The notes below the pieces were generated by a model that was not told where the DNA came from, made no database searches, and saw only the letters and a program-made list of their open reading frames with translations. The position numbers and the translations under genes were made by a program. Below, one piece after another: positions 6,829 through 14,395 of a stretch of DNA of 14,395 nucleotides (positions within the stretch are counted from its first letter, which is position 1; each line of letters starts with the position of its first letter). The stretch is from Pseudomonadota bacterium (GTDB taxonomy: Bacteria > Pseudomonadota > Gammaproteobacteria > Acidiferrobacterales > UBA6901). The stretch is taken from contig JAJYEK010000088.1 of assembly GCA_021785795.1 (NCBI GenBank), positions 1-14,395 on the forward strand, given 5' to 3'.

Positions 6829-6901
6829 GCTAATTATTCGCTTACTAAGTTATCGGGTACCGCCAGTCCGGCGCAACTGACTTTCCGATTAGAATAGGGC
6901 A

Positions 6902-8446
6902 ATGTCCGCTAGAGGCGCTTTCGAGCAGGTATTTCCTGTGTCATCACGAACGTGTCCCCGCTGCCGCAGCCTGGGGACCGTGGCTGTATTATTGTCACTC
7001 GCCGGCTGTGCGTTGGGTCCGATTTATCACAAGCCGCCGCCCCCCGCGATCACGCGGTACGTGCCGGCGACTGCTCCGCAGGCGCCCGTAAAGGGGGTCC
7101 AGGTTTTCCAATACGGCCAGACTGCCGCAAGCGACTGGTGGCGAATGTTCCATTCCTCCCGCCTGGATCAGCTTGTGGCCCTGGCGCTGGCGCGCAATCC
7201 GTCGCTGCAGGCGTCGGAAGCTTCGCTGCGCGAGGCGCACGCCAACCTGCGGGCGGCGATGGGGATATTCTACCCGCAGGTGAATGCCGGGCTGTCGGGG
7301 GAACGGCAGCGCACCTCGGGTGCTCAAGTCGGCGGCTCGTCTCCCGCCAATGTGTTCTCGCTGTATACCGGGACCGTGGGCATCAGCTATTACCCGGACG
7401 TGTTCGGAATCAACCGCTACGTGTACCGCCAGGCCAAGGCCCAGGAAGATGTTGCAAGGGATGCGCTCGATGCTGCGCGTCTTTCTCTCGAAGGGAACGT
7501 GGTGCAGACGGCCCTGGGTGCGGCTGCCGTTCAGGCGCAGATCGCGGCCACCATTGACATTGTCAATAACGAGCAGCGGCTGCTCACCCTGACACAACAG
7601 CGTTATCGGATTGGCGCTGCCTCCTATCTCGATGTCGTGGCGCAGAAAAGCCAGCTGGCGTCCGACGAAGCGACCCTCCCCCCGCTGAAGCAGGCGCTGG
7701 ACAGCGATCAGAATGCGCTGGCAGCGCTCAGCGGCCGTTATCCTGCGCAGTGGAGCCAGGAAGTGCTTTCGCTCACCAAGCTGCACCTTCCCGCCAAGCT
7801 GCCGGTCAGCCTGCCTTCCGCGCTGGTCGCCAACCGGCCTGACATCCGGGCCGCGGAAGCGCAGCTGCGGGCGGCAAACGCCAGTGTCGGCGAAGCCGTG
7901 GCGCGCATGTACCCGCTTCTGGACATCACCGCCAGCTGGGGCGGCCAAAGCCTGAACTCGAACACCCTGTTCGATTCGGCCAACCGCATCTGGTCGCTGG
8001 CCGGAAACCTCACCGCGCCGATATTTGAGGGCGGAACGCTGGAGGCGCAAAAGCATGCGGCGCAGGCTGCCTACAGCGCGTCGTTCGCCCAGTACAAAGT
8101 CACGGTTCTCGGAGCGTTCCAGCAGGTGGCCGATACCCTGCGTGCGCTTCAGCACGACGCCGAAGCGCTCAATGCGCTCGATGACGAACTCAAATCCGCG
8201 ACCACCACTTTGCAGCTGACCCAGGACCAGTATCGGGTGGGTGCGGTCGATTATCTGTCGCTGCTTTCCGCCGAGGCGGGCTATAGCCGTGCCCGTATCG
8301 GTTTCGTACAGGCGCTTGCCCAGCGCTATACCGATACTGCGGCGCTGTTTGTGGCCTTGGGTGGCGGGTCGCCGCAGGCCAACGGCAGCATCGCGGCTGT
8401 TCCGGCGGCATATACCCATGCTGATTCAAAAGCTTCGGAGAAATAG
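6902..8446 (+). CDS. NodT-family outer-membrane efflux lipoprotein
   Basis: Outer-membrane channel of a tripartite RND pump, relative of OprM and CusC. The 514-residue product has a signal sequence ending in the lipobox LAGC (lipidated C36), followed by the ALGPIYHKP stretch typical of the family. Two outer-membrane efflux repeats follow: WWRMFHSSRLDQLVALALARNPS opens the first, and GAVDYLSLLSAEAGYSRAR is near the end of the second. The ATG at 6902 has only AGGG 2 nt upstream. A GTG at 6938, with AGG 8 nt upstream, would give a shorter, more usual signal peptide and is a real alternative. It is the first gene of the export cluster, 3 bp before the adaptor gene. Substrate is unknown. Confidence 0.92.
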   Translation: MSARGAFEQVFPVSSRTCPRCRSLGTVAVLLSLAGCALGPIYHKPPPPAITRYVPATAPQAPVKGVQVFQYGQTAASDWWRMFHSSRLDQLVALALARNPSLQASEASLREAHANLRAAMGIFYPQVNAGLSGERQRTSGAQVGGSSPANVFSLYTGTVGISYYPDVFGINRYVYRQAKAQEDVARDALDAARLSLEGNVVQTALGAAAVQAQIAATIDIVNNEQRLLTLTQQRYRIGAASYLDVVAQKSQLASDEATLPPLKQALDSDQNALAALSGRYPAQWSQEVLSLTKLHLPAKLPVSLPSALVANRPDIRAAEAQLRAANASVGEAVARMYPLLDITASWGGQSLNSNTLFDSANRIWSLAGNLTAPIFEGGTLEAQKHAAQAAYSASFAQYKVTVLGAFQQVADTLRALQHDAEALNALDDELKSATTTLQLTQDQYRVGAVDYLSLLSAEAGYSRARIGFVQALAQRYTDTAALFVALGGGSPQANGSIAAVPAAYTHADSKASEK

Positions 8447-8449
8447 CCG

Positions 8450-9550
8450 ATGAGCAAGTCCGGTTTGCGTTCATTCCTGAGAACTGCAGTGGTCATTGCT
8501 GTGGTGCTCGGCGCGCTCTTCGGGTTCAAGTACTGGAAGGCGCGTCGGGCCTTTGCGGCGATGGCCCATCGTGGTCCTTTTGTCGTAAGCGTTTCGGCTG
8601 CACCTGCCACTATGAAGGCGTGGCAGGGAAGGATCCAGGCAGTGGCCAGCCTGATGTCGGTCGAGGGAATCAACCTTACCACCCAGCTACCCGGCCAAAT
8701 CACCGGGATTTATTTCCACTCCGGCCAGGCGGTCAGAAAGGGCGAGCGGCTCGTGCAGATTGACGACTCGAACCAGCTGGCGCAGCTCGCGAGCGACCGC
8801 GCCTCGGAGACCCTTGACCGTCTGAACTACCAGCGCTCCAAAAGCCTCTATCGCCTGCATGCCACAAGCCGCGAGAGCATGGACGCGGCGCGCGCTGCCT
8901 ATGTAATGGCACAGGCGGCCGTCGCGAATGACCAGGCCACCCTTGCGAAGCTCTCCATATCGGCCCCCTTTTCGGGACGGATCGGGATACGCCTGGTGAG
9001 CGTTGGCCAGTATCTGACCCCTGGTGTCGCAATTGCTACCCTGAACGCCTGGGATCCGTTGCGCGCCGATTTCACCGTACCGCAGAGTCAAATCGGTCTG
9101 GTTCACCCGGGACAGGAGGTTTCGATCGCGGTCAACGGGTTTCCCGGACAGCAATTTGCCGGGCGCGTCAGCGCGCTTGATTCACAGATCGATCCGACAA
9201 CGCGCAATGTAGCGGTCGAAGCCACGGTGCCCAATCCGCACTTCCTGCTGCGTCCGGGCATGTTCGGCGAAGCGCGTGTTGCGGTTGGCGCCGCGAAGCA
9301 GGCGCTGGTGGTTCCCACTGTGGCAATCAGCTACAGCTCTTTCGGTGACTACGTGTATGTTGTAAAGACGCACAAGGTTGACGGCCGGACGATGCGTGTC
9401 GCAGTCTCCGCGCCGGTCCATCCCGGAGATACGCGCGGTGCCCTGACTGAGGTCCGCTCCGGACTGAAGGCGGGTGAGCTGGTGGTCACAGCCGGACAGA
9501 TCAAGCTGCGCAGCGGCATGCCGGTCGCGGTTCACGGCGATACGCACTGA
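8450..9550 (+). CDS. RND efflux periplasmic adaptor (membrane fusion protein)
   Basis: A 366-residue adaptor linking an inner-membrane RND pump to the outer-membrane channel. It is held by an N-terminal helix (about 10-27) with no lipobox, so it is membrane-anchored rather than a lipoprotein. The first lipoyl half (about 78-106, with GQITGIYFHSGQAVRKGE) is followed by a short alpha-hairpin (about 107-168) and the second lipoyl half (about 170-198, APFSGRIG through GVAIATL). Beta-barrel and membrane-proximal domains complete it. The style resembles MexH-like adaptors of HAE1 pumps. GGAG at 8437-8440 lies 9 nt before the ATG, inside the end of the channel gene. The RND gene follows within about 12 bp, so the three are one operon. 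Confidence 0.94.
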   Translation: MSKSGLRSFLRTAVVIAVVLGALFGFKYWKARRAFAAMAHRGPFVVSVSAAPATMKAWQGRIQAVASLMSVEGINLTTQLPGQITGIYFHSGQAVRKGERLVQIDDSNQLAQLASDRASETLDRLNYQRSKSLYRLHATSRESMDAARAAYVMAQAAVANDQATLAKLSISAPFSGRIGIRLVSVGQYLTPGVAIATLNAWDPLRADFTVPQSQIGLVHPGQEVSIAVNGFPGQQFAGRVSALDSQIDPTTRNVAVEATVPNPHFLLRPGMFGEARVAVGAAKQALVVPTVAISYSSFGDYVYVVKTHKVDGRTMRVAVSAPVHPGDTRGALTEVRSGLKAGELVVTAGQIKLRSGMPVAVHGDTH

Positions 9551-9562
9551 GGTCCACGGGTG

Positions 9563-12500
9563 ATGAAATTCACCGATATCTTTATTCGGCGCCCGGTGCT
9601 CGCGAGCGCGTTGAGTCTCGTGATCCTGCTGCTCGGCGTGCGCGCGTGGCTGGCGATGACGGTGCGCCAGTATCCGAAGGTCACCAGCACACTGGTGACG
9701 GTCACTACTGCCTATCCCGGCGCCAGTCCCAGCACGATCCAGGGGTTCGTGACCGCGCGCCTGGAGCAGGCGATTGCCTCTGCTCCGGGTATCGATTACA
9801 TGACTGCGGCGAGTTCCCCGGGGGTCTCGACCATCACCGTCTACATGAAGCTCAATTATGATCCAAACGCCGCGCTGGCGCAGATCATGTCGAAGGTGCA
9901 GCAGGTCCAGAACCAGCTTCCTGGCGGCACCCAGGCGCCGGTGATCAACGAAACCGTAGGAAACCAGACGGCCCTGATGTACCTGGCGTTCTACAGCAAG
10001 TCGCTATCACAGCAGCAGGTCAACGATTACGTGCTGCGGGTGGCACAGCCGAGGATCCAGGGCGTGTCGGGTGTCGGCCAGGCACAGATCGTCCCGGCCG
10101 GCACCGGGCCGAGCGGCAACAGTTTCGCACTGCGCGCCTGGCTCAATCCGAACCGCATGGCAGCGCTCGGCGTGACGCCCGCAGACGTGGTGCAGGCCCT
10201 TTCGAACAACAACTTCATCAGCGCCGTCGGGCGCACCAAGTCCTCTGACATCGCCCGCACCATCCGGGCGCAGACGACCCTGCACAGCGCCCGCCAGTTC
10301 CGTGACCTGGTAGTCAGAAATGCCGGCAACACCCTAGTGCGCCTGGGTGATGTTGCCAGGGTTCAGCTCGGAGCGCAGAACTACAACCAGGCCGTTTATT
10401 TCAACGGAACGCCCGCGGTGTTCATTGGGGTATTCGCGACCCCGGACGCGAACAGCCTGTCGGTCGCCACCGGGGTGCACCGGGTGTTCCGCGAGATCAA
10501 GAAGACGCTGCCACCCGGCATCCAAGCGGCGGTTCCGTACGATGGAAGCGTATTCATCCGGACCTCGATCCATGAGGTCATGATGACCATCGGGATCACG
10601 CTCGCCATCGTCGTGGTTGTGATCTTTGCGTTCCTCGGCTCGTTGCGATCGCTGCTGATCCCGGCCGTGGCGATTCCGCTATCCATTATCGGTGGTGGCA
10701 TATTCATGATCGCCACCGGCTACACCATAAACCTGTTGACGCTGCTTGCGGTGGTGCTCTCCATCGGCTTGGTAGTCGATGATGCAATCATCGTGGTCGA
10801 GAACATACATCGTCACATGGAGGAGGGCGCGAAGCCGATGGACGCCGCAATCCATGGTGCCCGCGAGCTTGCCGTGCCCATCATCGTGATGGCCACGACG
10901 CTGGCCGCCGTGTTTGCGCCAATCGGGCTGACGGGTGGTCTGACGGGCAGCCTGTTCTCGGAGTTCGCGTTTACGCTGGTCTTCACGGTGCTGGTTTCAG
11001 CCGTAGTCGCGCTGACGCTCTCGCCCATGCTGTCGGCGAAGGTACTGAGGCCGGCCGGGGAGCATGGCCTGGTGCACGCGCTAGACATGGCGTTCAACCG
11101 TCTGCGGGAGATCTATGACCGTTCGCTGAGCGCGGTTTTGCGGCATCGGGCGGCCGTCGTTCTGGTGGCGGTGGCGGTATTCGTCACGATTCCGATCATG
11201 TTCCTTGGGACGCCGAGCGAGCTTGCGCCAACCGAAGACCAGGGGCTTATCCTGGTCTCCGCCACCGGACCCGCCACGGCCACTCTGCACTACCTCGATC
11301 GCTATTCGAGAGAAATTGCTGCGATATTCAGGACCTTCAAGCAGACCGGGAACGTATTCCAGATCAACGGCCTGTCCTTCGGTGGAGGGGCGGACAACGC
11401 CTTGGTCGGCGGCATGAAGCTCGTACCCTGGGATCAGCGCAATGTCACCCAGATGGCCCTCATGCCGCTGGTGCAGCAAAAACTCAGTCAGCTTACCGGC
11501 GTGCAGGCCGTGGCATTTCCCAAGCCGTCGCTTCCAGGCTCCGCGGGAGGATTGCCCATACAATTCGTCATCACCTCTCCGGGTGATTTCCGGCACATCG
11601 ATGCGGTAGCGAATGAACTCATCGGCAAGTCCATGCAGAGCGGACTATTTGCCTTTCTGACGAAAGACCTGCGCTACGACAATCCTGAAATCGTGGTCCA
11701 TGTGAACCGGAACCTTGCGGGAAACCTCGGTGTCACCATGGCCGACATCGGCCAGAATCTCGAGCCGCTGCTGGGCGGAAATTTCATTAATCGCTTCGAC
11801 ATCGCGGGGCGCAGCTATAAGGTGATCCCCCAGGTGCCCGATCGGTTCCGCGCTGATCCGGCGGCCCTGCGCGATTACTACATCCGCACCCAGTCGGGCA
11901 GCCTGGTACCACTTTCCACGCTGGTCACGCTGCACACCGAGGTCGATCCGGAGTACCTGCCCCAGTTCCAGCAGCTCAACTCTGCGACCGTGCAGGGCGT
12001 GATGGCGCCTGGCGTGACGCTGGGCAAGGCGCTGTCCTATCTCAAGCAGGAAGCCGCGCACATCATGCCGGCGGGTTTTGCCATTCACTACGCCAGTGAG
12101 TCGCGCCAATACGTCCAGGAAGGGCATACGATCGTCATCACCTTCCTGCTTGCCATCGTGCTCGTGTATCTCCTGCTGGCGGCCCAATTCGAAAGTTTCC
12201 GCGATCCGCTGATCGTGATGGTAACCGTCCCGATGGCGATTTCCGGGGCCCTGGTATTTCTATACCTAGGCGCCGGTACGCTCAACATCTACACGGAAGT
12301 TGGTCTCGTCACCCTGATTGGCCTCATCACCAAGCAGGGGATCCTGATCGTGCAGTTTGCGAATGTAATCCAGGAGACCGAGGGCCTGGACCGCAACGCG
12401 GCGGTCGAGAAAGCGTCCAGTATCCGCCTGCGGCCGATCCTGATGACTACCGGCGCCATGGTGTTCGGTGCATTGCCGCTCGTATTTGCTACGGGTCCGG

Positions 12501-12640
12501 GCGCGGTGAGTCGCTTCGACATGGGACTGGTTATTGCCGCCGGTCTCGGCATCGGAGCGCTGTTTTCGCTATACATGGTTCCGGTCATCTATAGCTACCT
12601 GGCGCACGACCGCCGGGCCGGCGAATCGGCCCTGGACTAA
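9563..12640 (+). CDS. HAE1-family RND efflux pump, MexI-like
   Basis: The inner-membrane proton-driven pump, 1025 residues, the usual length for AcrB-type HAE1 transporters. It opens with MKFTDIFIRRPVLA, close in style to MexI-type pumps. The proton relay is complete: D406 and D407 in helix 4 (VVDDAI), K924 in helix 10 (LITKQGI), and R955 and T962 in RLRPILMT, matching D407, D408, K940, R971 and T978 of AcrB. Twelve hydrophobic spans and two large periplasmic loops are visible. An in-frame GTG at 9560 directly precedes the ATG; GAGG at 9549-9552 could serve either start. Substrates are probably organic compounds or drugs rather than metals, since the heavy-metal RND (HME) type has a different helix 4 motif. 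The exact substrate cannot be read from the sequence. Confidence 0.95.
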   Translation: MKFTDIFIRRPVLASALSLVILLLGVRAWLAMTVRQYPKVTSTLVTVTTAYPGASPSTIQGFVTARLEQAIASAPGIDYMTAASSPGVSTITVYMKLNYDPNAALAQIMSKVQQVQNQLPGGTQAPVINETVGNQTALMYLAFYSKSLSQQQVNDYVLRVAQPRIQGVSGVGQAQIVPAGTGPSGNSFALRAWLNPNRMAALGVTPADVVQALSNNNFISAVGRTKSSDIARTIRAQTTLHSARQFRDLVVRNAGNTLVRLGDVARVQLGAQNYNQAVYFNGTPAVFIGVFATPDANSLSVATGVHRVFREIKKTLPPGIQAAVPYDGSVFIRTSIHEVMMTIGITLAIVVVVIFAFLGSLRSLLIPAVAIPLSIIGGGIFMIATGYTINLLTLLAVVLSIGLVVDDAIIVVENIHRHMEEGAKPMDAAIHGARELAVPIIVMATTLAAVFAPIGLTGGLTGSLFSEFAFTLVFTVLVSAVVALTLSPMLSAKVLRPAGEHGLVHALDMAFNRLREIYDRSLSAVLRHRAAVVLVAVAVFVTIPIMFLGTPSELAPTEDQGLILVSATGPATATLHYLDRYSREIAAIFRTFKQTGNVFQINGLSFGGGADNALVGGMKLVPWDQRNVTQMALMPLVQQKLSQLTGVQAVAFPKPSLPGSAGGLPIQFVITSPGDFRHIDAVANELIGKSMQSGLFAFLTKDLRYDNPEIVVHVNRNLAGNLGVTMADIGQNLEPLLGGNFINRFDIAGRSYKVIPQVPDRFRADPAALRDYYIRTQSGSLVPLSTLVTLHTEVDPEYLPQFQQLNSATVQGVMAPGVTLGKALSYLKQEAAHIMPAGFAIHYASESRQYVQEGHTIVITFLLAIVLVYLLLAAQFESFRDPLIVMVTVPMAISGALVFLYLGAGTLNIYTEVGLVTLIGLITKQGILIVQFANVIQETEGLDRNAAVEKASSIRLRPILMTTGAMVFGALPLVFATGPGAVSRFDMGLVIAAGLGIGALFSLYMVPVIYSYLAHDRRAGESALD

Positions 12641-12651
12641 GGGGCGCGCGC

Positions 12652-12753
12652 GTGGCGGAGAATGCGGACGTGTCGCCAGGCCGGACTAGTCCACGTGACA
12701 CCCCGGTCGCAACCGGTCGGCGCGGTGCGTCCGTTGTCGAAGTCGCGTCGTGA
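12652..12753 (+). other. 33-codon open frame overlapping the ABC start (uncertain)
   Basis: A GTG-started 33-residue frame between the RND and ABC genes whose TGA overlaps the GTG of the ATPase gene (GTGA, 12750-12753). The product is polar, Arg/Ser/Thr-rich, with no hydrophobic segment or recognised domain. The ribosome site is unconvincing. It could be a leader peptide that couples translation into the ABC gene, or chance. Confidence 0.2.
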
Positions 12754-13580
12754 GCAGCATTCCTGACCCGGAACCGGCCCGGGAACGGCCGGCGATCGAG
12801 ACCGTCGGTCTCAGCCGACAGTTTGGAAAGCTCGCCGCCGTAGACAGCCTGGATCTGAGTGTTCCCTCCGGCGCCCTCTTCGGTCTGCTGGGGCCCAATG
12901 GAGCCGGCAAGAGCACGCTGATCAAGATGCTCATTACCCTGCTGCCGCCCTCCGGAGGAACAGCGACCGTTGCCGGTTGCGACATTCGTCATCAGGCAAC
13001 CGCGGTACGCCACAGGATCGGCTACGTGCCGCAGCTGCTGAGCGCCGACGGTGCCCTGACGGGCCGCGAAAACCTCGAGTTGTTTGCCAAGCTCTACGGA
13101 ATTCCCCGCAGACAGCGCGCGCAGCGCGTTGACCAGGTACTGGCGGTCATGAAGCTTGAGGATGTCGCACACACTTTGGTGCAGCGCTATTCGGGTGGCA
13201 TGATTCGGCGTCTGGAGATCGGCCAGTCGCTGCTGCACGAGCCGCGTGTGCTGTTTCTCGACGAGCCGACGGTGGGGCTGGATCCGCTAGCCAGGCAAGC
13301 AGTGTGGGAACGGCTGCATGCACTACGTGACGCCCACGGACTTACGCTCTTCATGACGACCCATGACATGGAGGAGGCGGACCGGCTGTGCGAAACCGTG
13401 GCCATCATGAACCGGGGCCGGGTGGTCGCCCTGGGCACGCCTAGCGAGCTGAAGGCACGTGTCCGCAACGGAGCAAGTCTAGGAGATGTCTTTGCGCACT
13501 TCAGTGGAGAGTTGCTCGAGCAGGACGGAGACTATCGTGGCATACGAGGAACGCGTCGCACCGCAAGCCGCCTGGGCTGA
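12750..13580 (+). CDS. ABC transporter ATP-binding protein, DrrA-like
   Basis: Cytoplasmic ATPase of an ABC-2 exporter, 276 residues. All motifs are present: Walker A GPNGAGKST (48-56), Q-loop Q95 (YVPQ), signature YSGGM (147-151), Walker B VLFLDEP (167-173), D-loop GLDP (176-179) and the switch His H205. The YSGGM signature and the C-terminal SLGDVFAHFSG stretch match the daunorubicin-resistance (DrrA) and NatA style of ATPase. The only plausible start is GTG at 12750, since no in-frame ATG precedes Walker A. Its ribosome site is weak. The last 44 bases overlap the permease gene. It lies 109 bp after the RND gene, so co-transcription is likely but not proven. Confidence 0.93.
   Translation: MSSIPDPEPARERPAIETVGLSRQFGKLAAVDSLDLSVPSGALFGLLGPNGAGKSTLIKMLITLLPPSGGTATVAGCDIRHQATAVRHRIGYVPQLLSADGALTGRENLELFAKLYGIPRRQRAQRVDQVLAVMKLEDVAHTLVQRYSGGMIRRLEIGQSLLHEPRVLFLDEPTVGLDPLARQAVWERLHALRDAHGLTLFMTTHDMEEADRLCETVAIMNRGRVVALGTPSELKARVRNGASLGDVFAHFSGELLEQDGDYRGIRGTRRTASRLG
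13527..13530 (+). promoter_or_regulatory. Ribosome binding site fixing the permease start
   Basis: GGAG lies 6 nt before a GTG at 13537, inside the end of the ATPase gene. The longer reading from ATG at 13486 has AGGAG only 1 nt before the start codon, too close to work well, and would add 17 polar residues to the N-terminus. The GTG at 13537 is preferred. Confidence 0.6.
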
Positions 13581-14361
13581 TGCCCCGGCGGCTCTGGCAT
13601 TCGTGCGTCAGACCGCAGCGGTGGCGGAGGCGGAGCTGCACAAGCTTCGGCGTGACCCATGGGAGCTGCTGACACGCGCGGTGCAGCCGGCCTTGTGGCT
13701 GCTGATATTCGGGGAAGTGTTTGCGCGGGTGCGCGGCATCACCACCGGAGGTATTGGATACCTTTCGTTTCTGGCGCCTGGGGTGCTGGCTCAGAGCACG
13801 CTTTTCATCGCCATATTCTATGGGATTATCGTTATCTGGGAGCGCGATCTCGGTATCCTGCAGAAGCTGCTGGTGACGCCATCGGCACGCGCGGCACTGG
13901 TTCTGGGAAAGGGACTGTCCGCGAGCGTGCGGGGCCTGGCGCAGGCCATGATCGTCTACGTGCTGGCGGCGGCGATCGGAGTGCCGCTGCACTTCGGCAT
14001 CTTTGCCATTGTGGGGGTGCTTGCCTTCGTTTCCCTGGGTGCGGTGCTGTTTTCAACCTTTTCGCTTGCAATCGCGTGTCTGCTCAAGACACGCGAGCGG
14101 TTCATGGGCATTGGCCAGGTACTGACCATGCCGCTGTTTTTTGCGAGCAACGCGATTTATCCCGTGGCCCTTATGCCGCCGTGGCTGCGTGTGGTCGCCG
14201 CTGTCAACCCGCTCTCCTACCTAGTCGATGCGCTGCGGACGCTGATGGTCGGGTCGGTGCCGGGCGCGTTCGGCTTATGGACCGATTTTGGGGTGCTGGC
14301 ATTGCTTGCGACCGTGGCGGTGGTGGTGGCGGCGAGGCTTTACCCCAAGGTGGTGCGTTAG
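13537..14361 (+). CDS. ABC-2 type permease, DrrB-like
   Basis: Membrane partner of the preceding ATPase, 274 residues from the preferred GTG. A soluble N-terminus (about 45 residues, with AELHKLRRDPWELL) leads into six hydrophobic spans. The cytoplasmic coupling-loop motif is WERDLGILQKLLVTP, the counterpart of the ERE-x-GT-x-x-x-LL-x-TP pattern of ABC-2 permeases. The later stretch FASNAIYPVALMPPWL followed by NPLSYLVDALR is typical of DrrB/NodJ-type permeases. The 44-bp overlap with the ATPase gene implies coupled translation of the two partners. Likely substrates in this family are hydrophobic compounds, polysaccharides or lipids; none can be named here. Only 34 bp remain after the stop, with nothing recognisable. 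Confidence 0.92.
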   Translation: MAYEERVAPQAAWADAPAALAFVRQTAAVAEAELHKLRRDPWELLTRAVQPALWLLIFGEVFARVRGITTGGIGYLSFLAPGVLAQSTLFIAIFYGIIVIWERDLGILQKLLVTPSARAALVLGKGLSASVRGLAQAMIVYVLAAAIGVPLHFGIFAIVGVLAFVSLGAVLFSTFSLAIACLLKTRERFMGIGQVLTMPLFFASNAIYPVALMPPWLRVVAAVNPLSYLVDALRTLMVGSVPGAFGLWTDFGVLALLATVAVVVAARLYPKVVR

Positions 14362-14395
14362 GACGTCCGCGGCGCCGAAACTGCCGAGGCAGCCA

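Noticed and set aside
6995..8419. A 474-codon open frame antisense to the outer-membrane channel gene.
   Set aside because: It is Arg/Gly/Gln-rich with no domain, and mirrors the codon pattern of the real gene in GC-rich DNA.
6763..9534. A shared GCATGCCGGTCGCG string at 6763 and about 9518 as a direct repeat.
   Set aside because: The match is short, the second copy is inside a coding region and the flanks differ; likely chance in GC-rich DNA.
9563..12640. The RND pump as a heavy-metal (CusA-type) exporter, suggested by the nearby copper-enzyme locus.
   Set aside because: The helix 4 DD pair, RLRPILMT motif and MexI-like start fit the HAE1 drug-type class, and the adaptor lacks metal-binding motifs.

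Overview
This GC-rich window looks chromosomal and comes from a Pseudomonadota bacterium, most likely a beta- or gammaproteobacterium. The main evidence is the gene order of the first half. It follows the aa3-type cytochrome c oxidase locus known from Pseudomonas and Burkholderia relatives: ctaD, a tiny oxidase assembly protein, [ctaG], ctaE, an opposite-strand twin-transmembrane DUF2909 protein, SURF1, a thioredoxin-fold membrane protein, ctaA, ctaB, [sco]. Brackets mark two genes expected from that order but not found here. The taxonomic call is inferred from gene order and protein style only.

Region 1 (1-6692) is the terminal oxidase locus. It opens inside ctaD (subunit I, 5' end outside the window), then a 40-residue single-span protein, then about 220 bp with no recognisable gene where ctaG (Cox11, CuB insertion) would normally sit, then ctaE (subunit III). 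A strong hairpin separates ctaE from the convergent DUF2909 gene. On the plus strand follow SURF1, a membrane-anchored protein with a SCO-like CxxxC (overlapping SURF1 by ATGA), ctaA (heme A synthase) and ctaB (heme O synthase). Together these genes make the catalytic and core subunits, make heme O and heme A, and insert cofactors. The notable departures are the missing ctaG, the missing sco, and a CtaA whose N-terminal half has lost both conserved heme-ligand histidines and the nearby glutamate, while its C-terminal half is intact.

Region 2 (6693-6901) is a short intergenic stretch with a hairpin and a good sigma70-like promoter facing right. It separates the oxidase locus from the export genes.

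Region 3 (6902-14361) is an export cluster on the plus strand. It holds a NodT-type outer-membrane lipoprotein channel, a membrane-anchored periplasmic adaptor and a MexI-like HAE1 RND pump with a complete proton-relay residue set. After a 109-bp gap come a DrrA-like ABC ATPase and an overlapping DrrB-like ABC-2 permease. The first three form a classical tripartite pump. The ABC pair may feed the same export route or may begin a separate unit that continues past the window. No dedicated regulator gene is present.

I saw no rRNA, tRNA, CRISPR array, insertion sequence or phage gene. I did not find a clearly new system. The best leads are the atypical CtaA and the missing copper chaperones in an otherwise complete oxidase locus.
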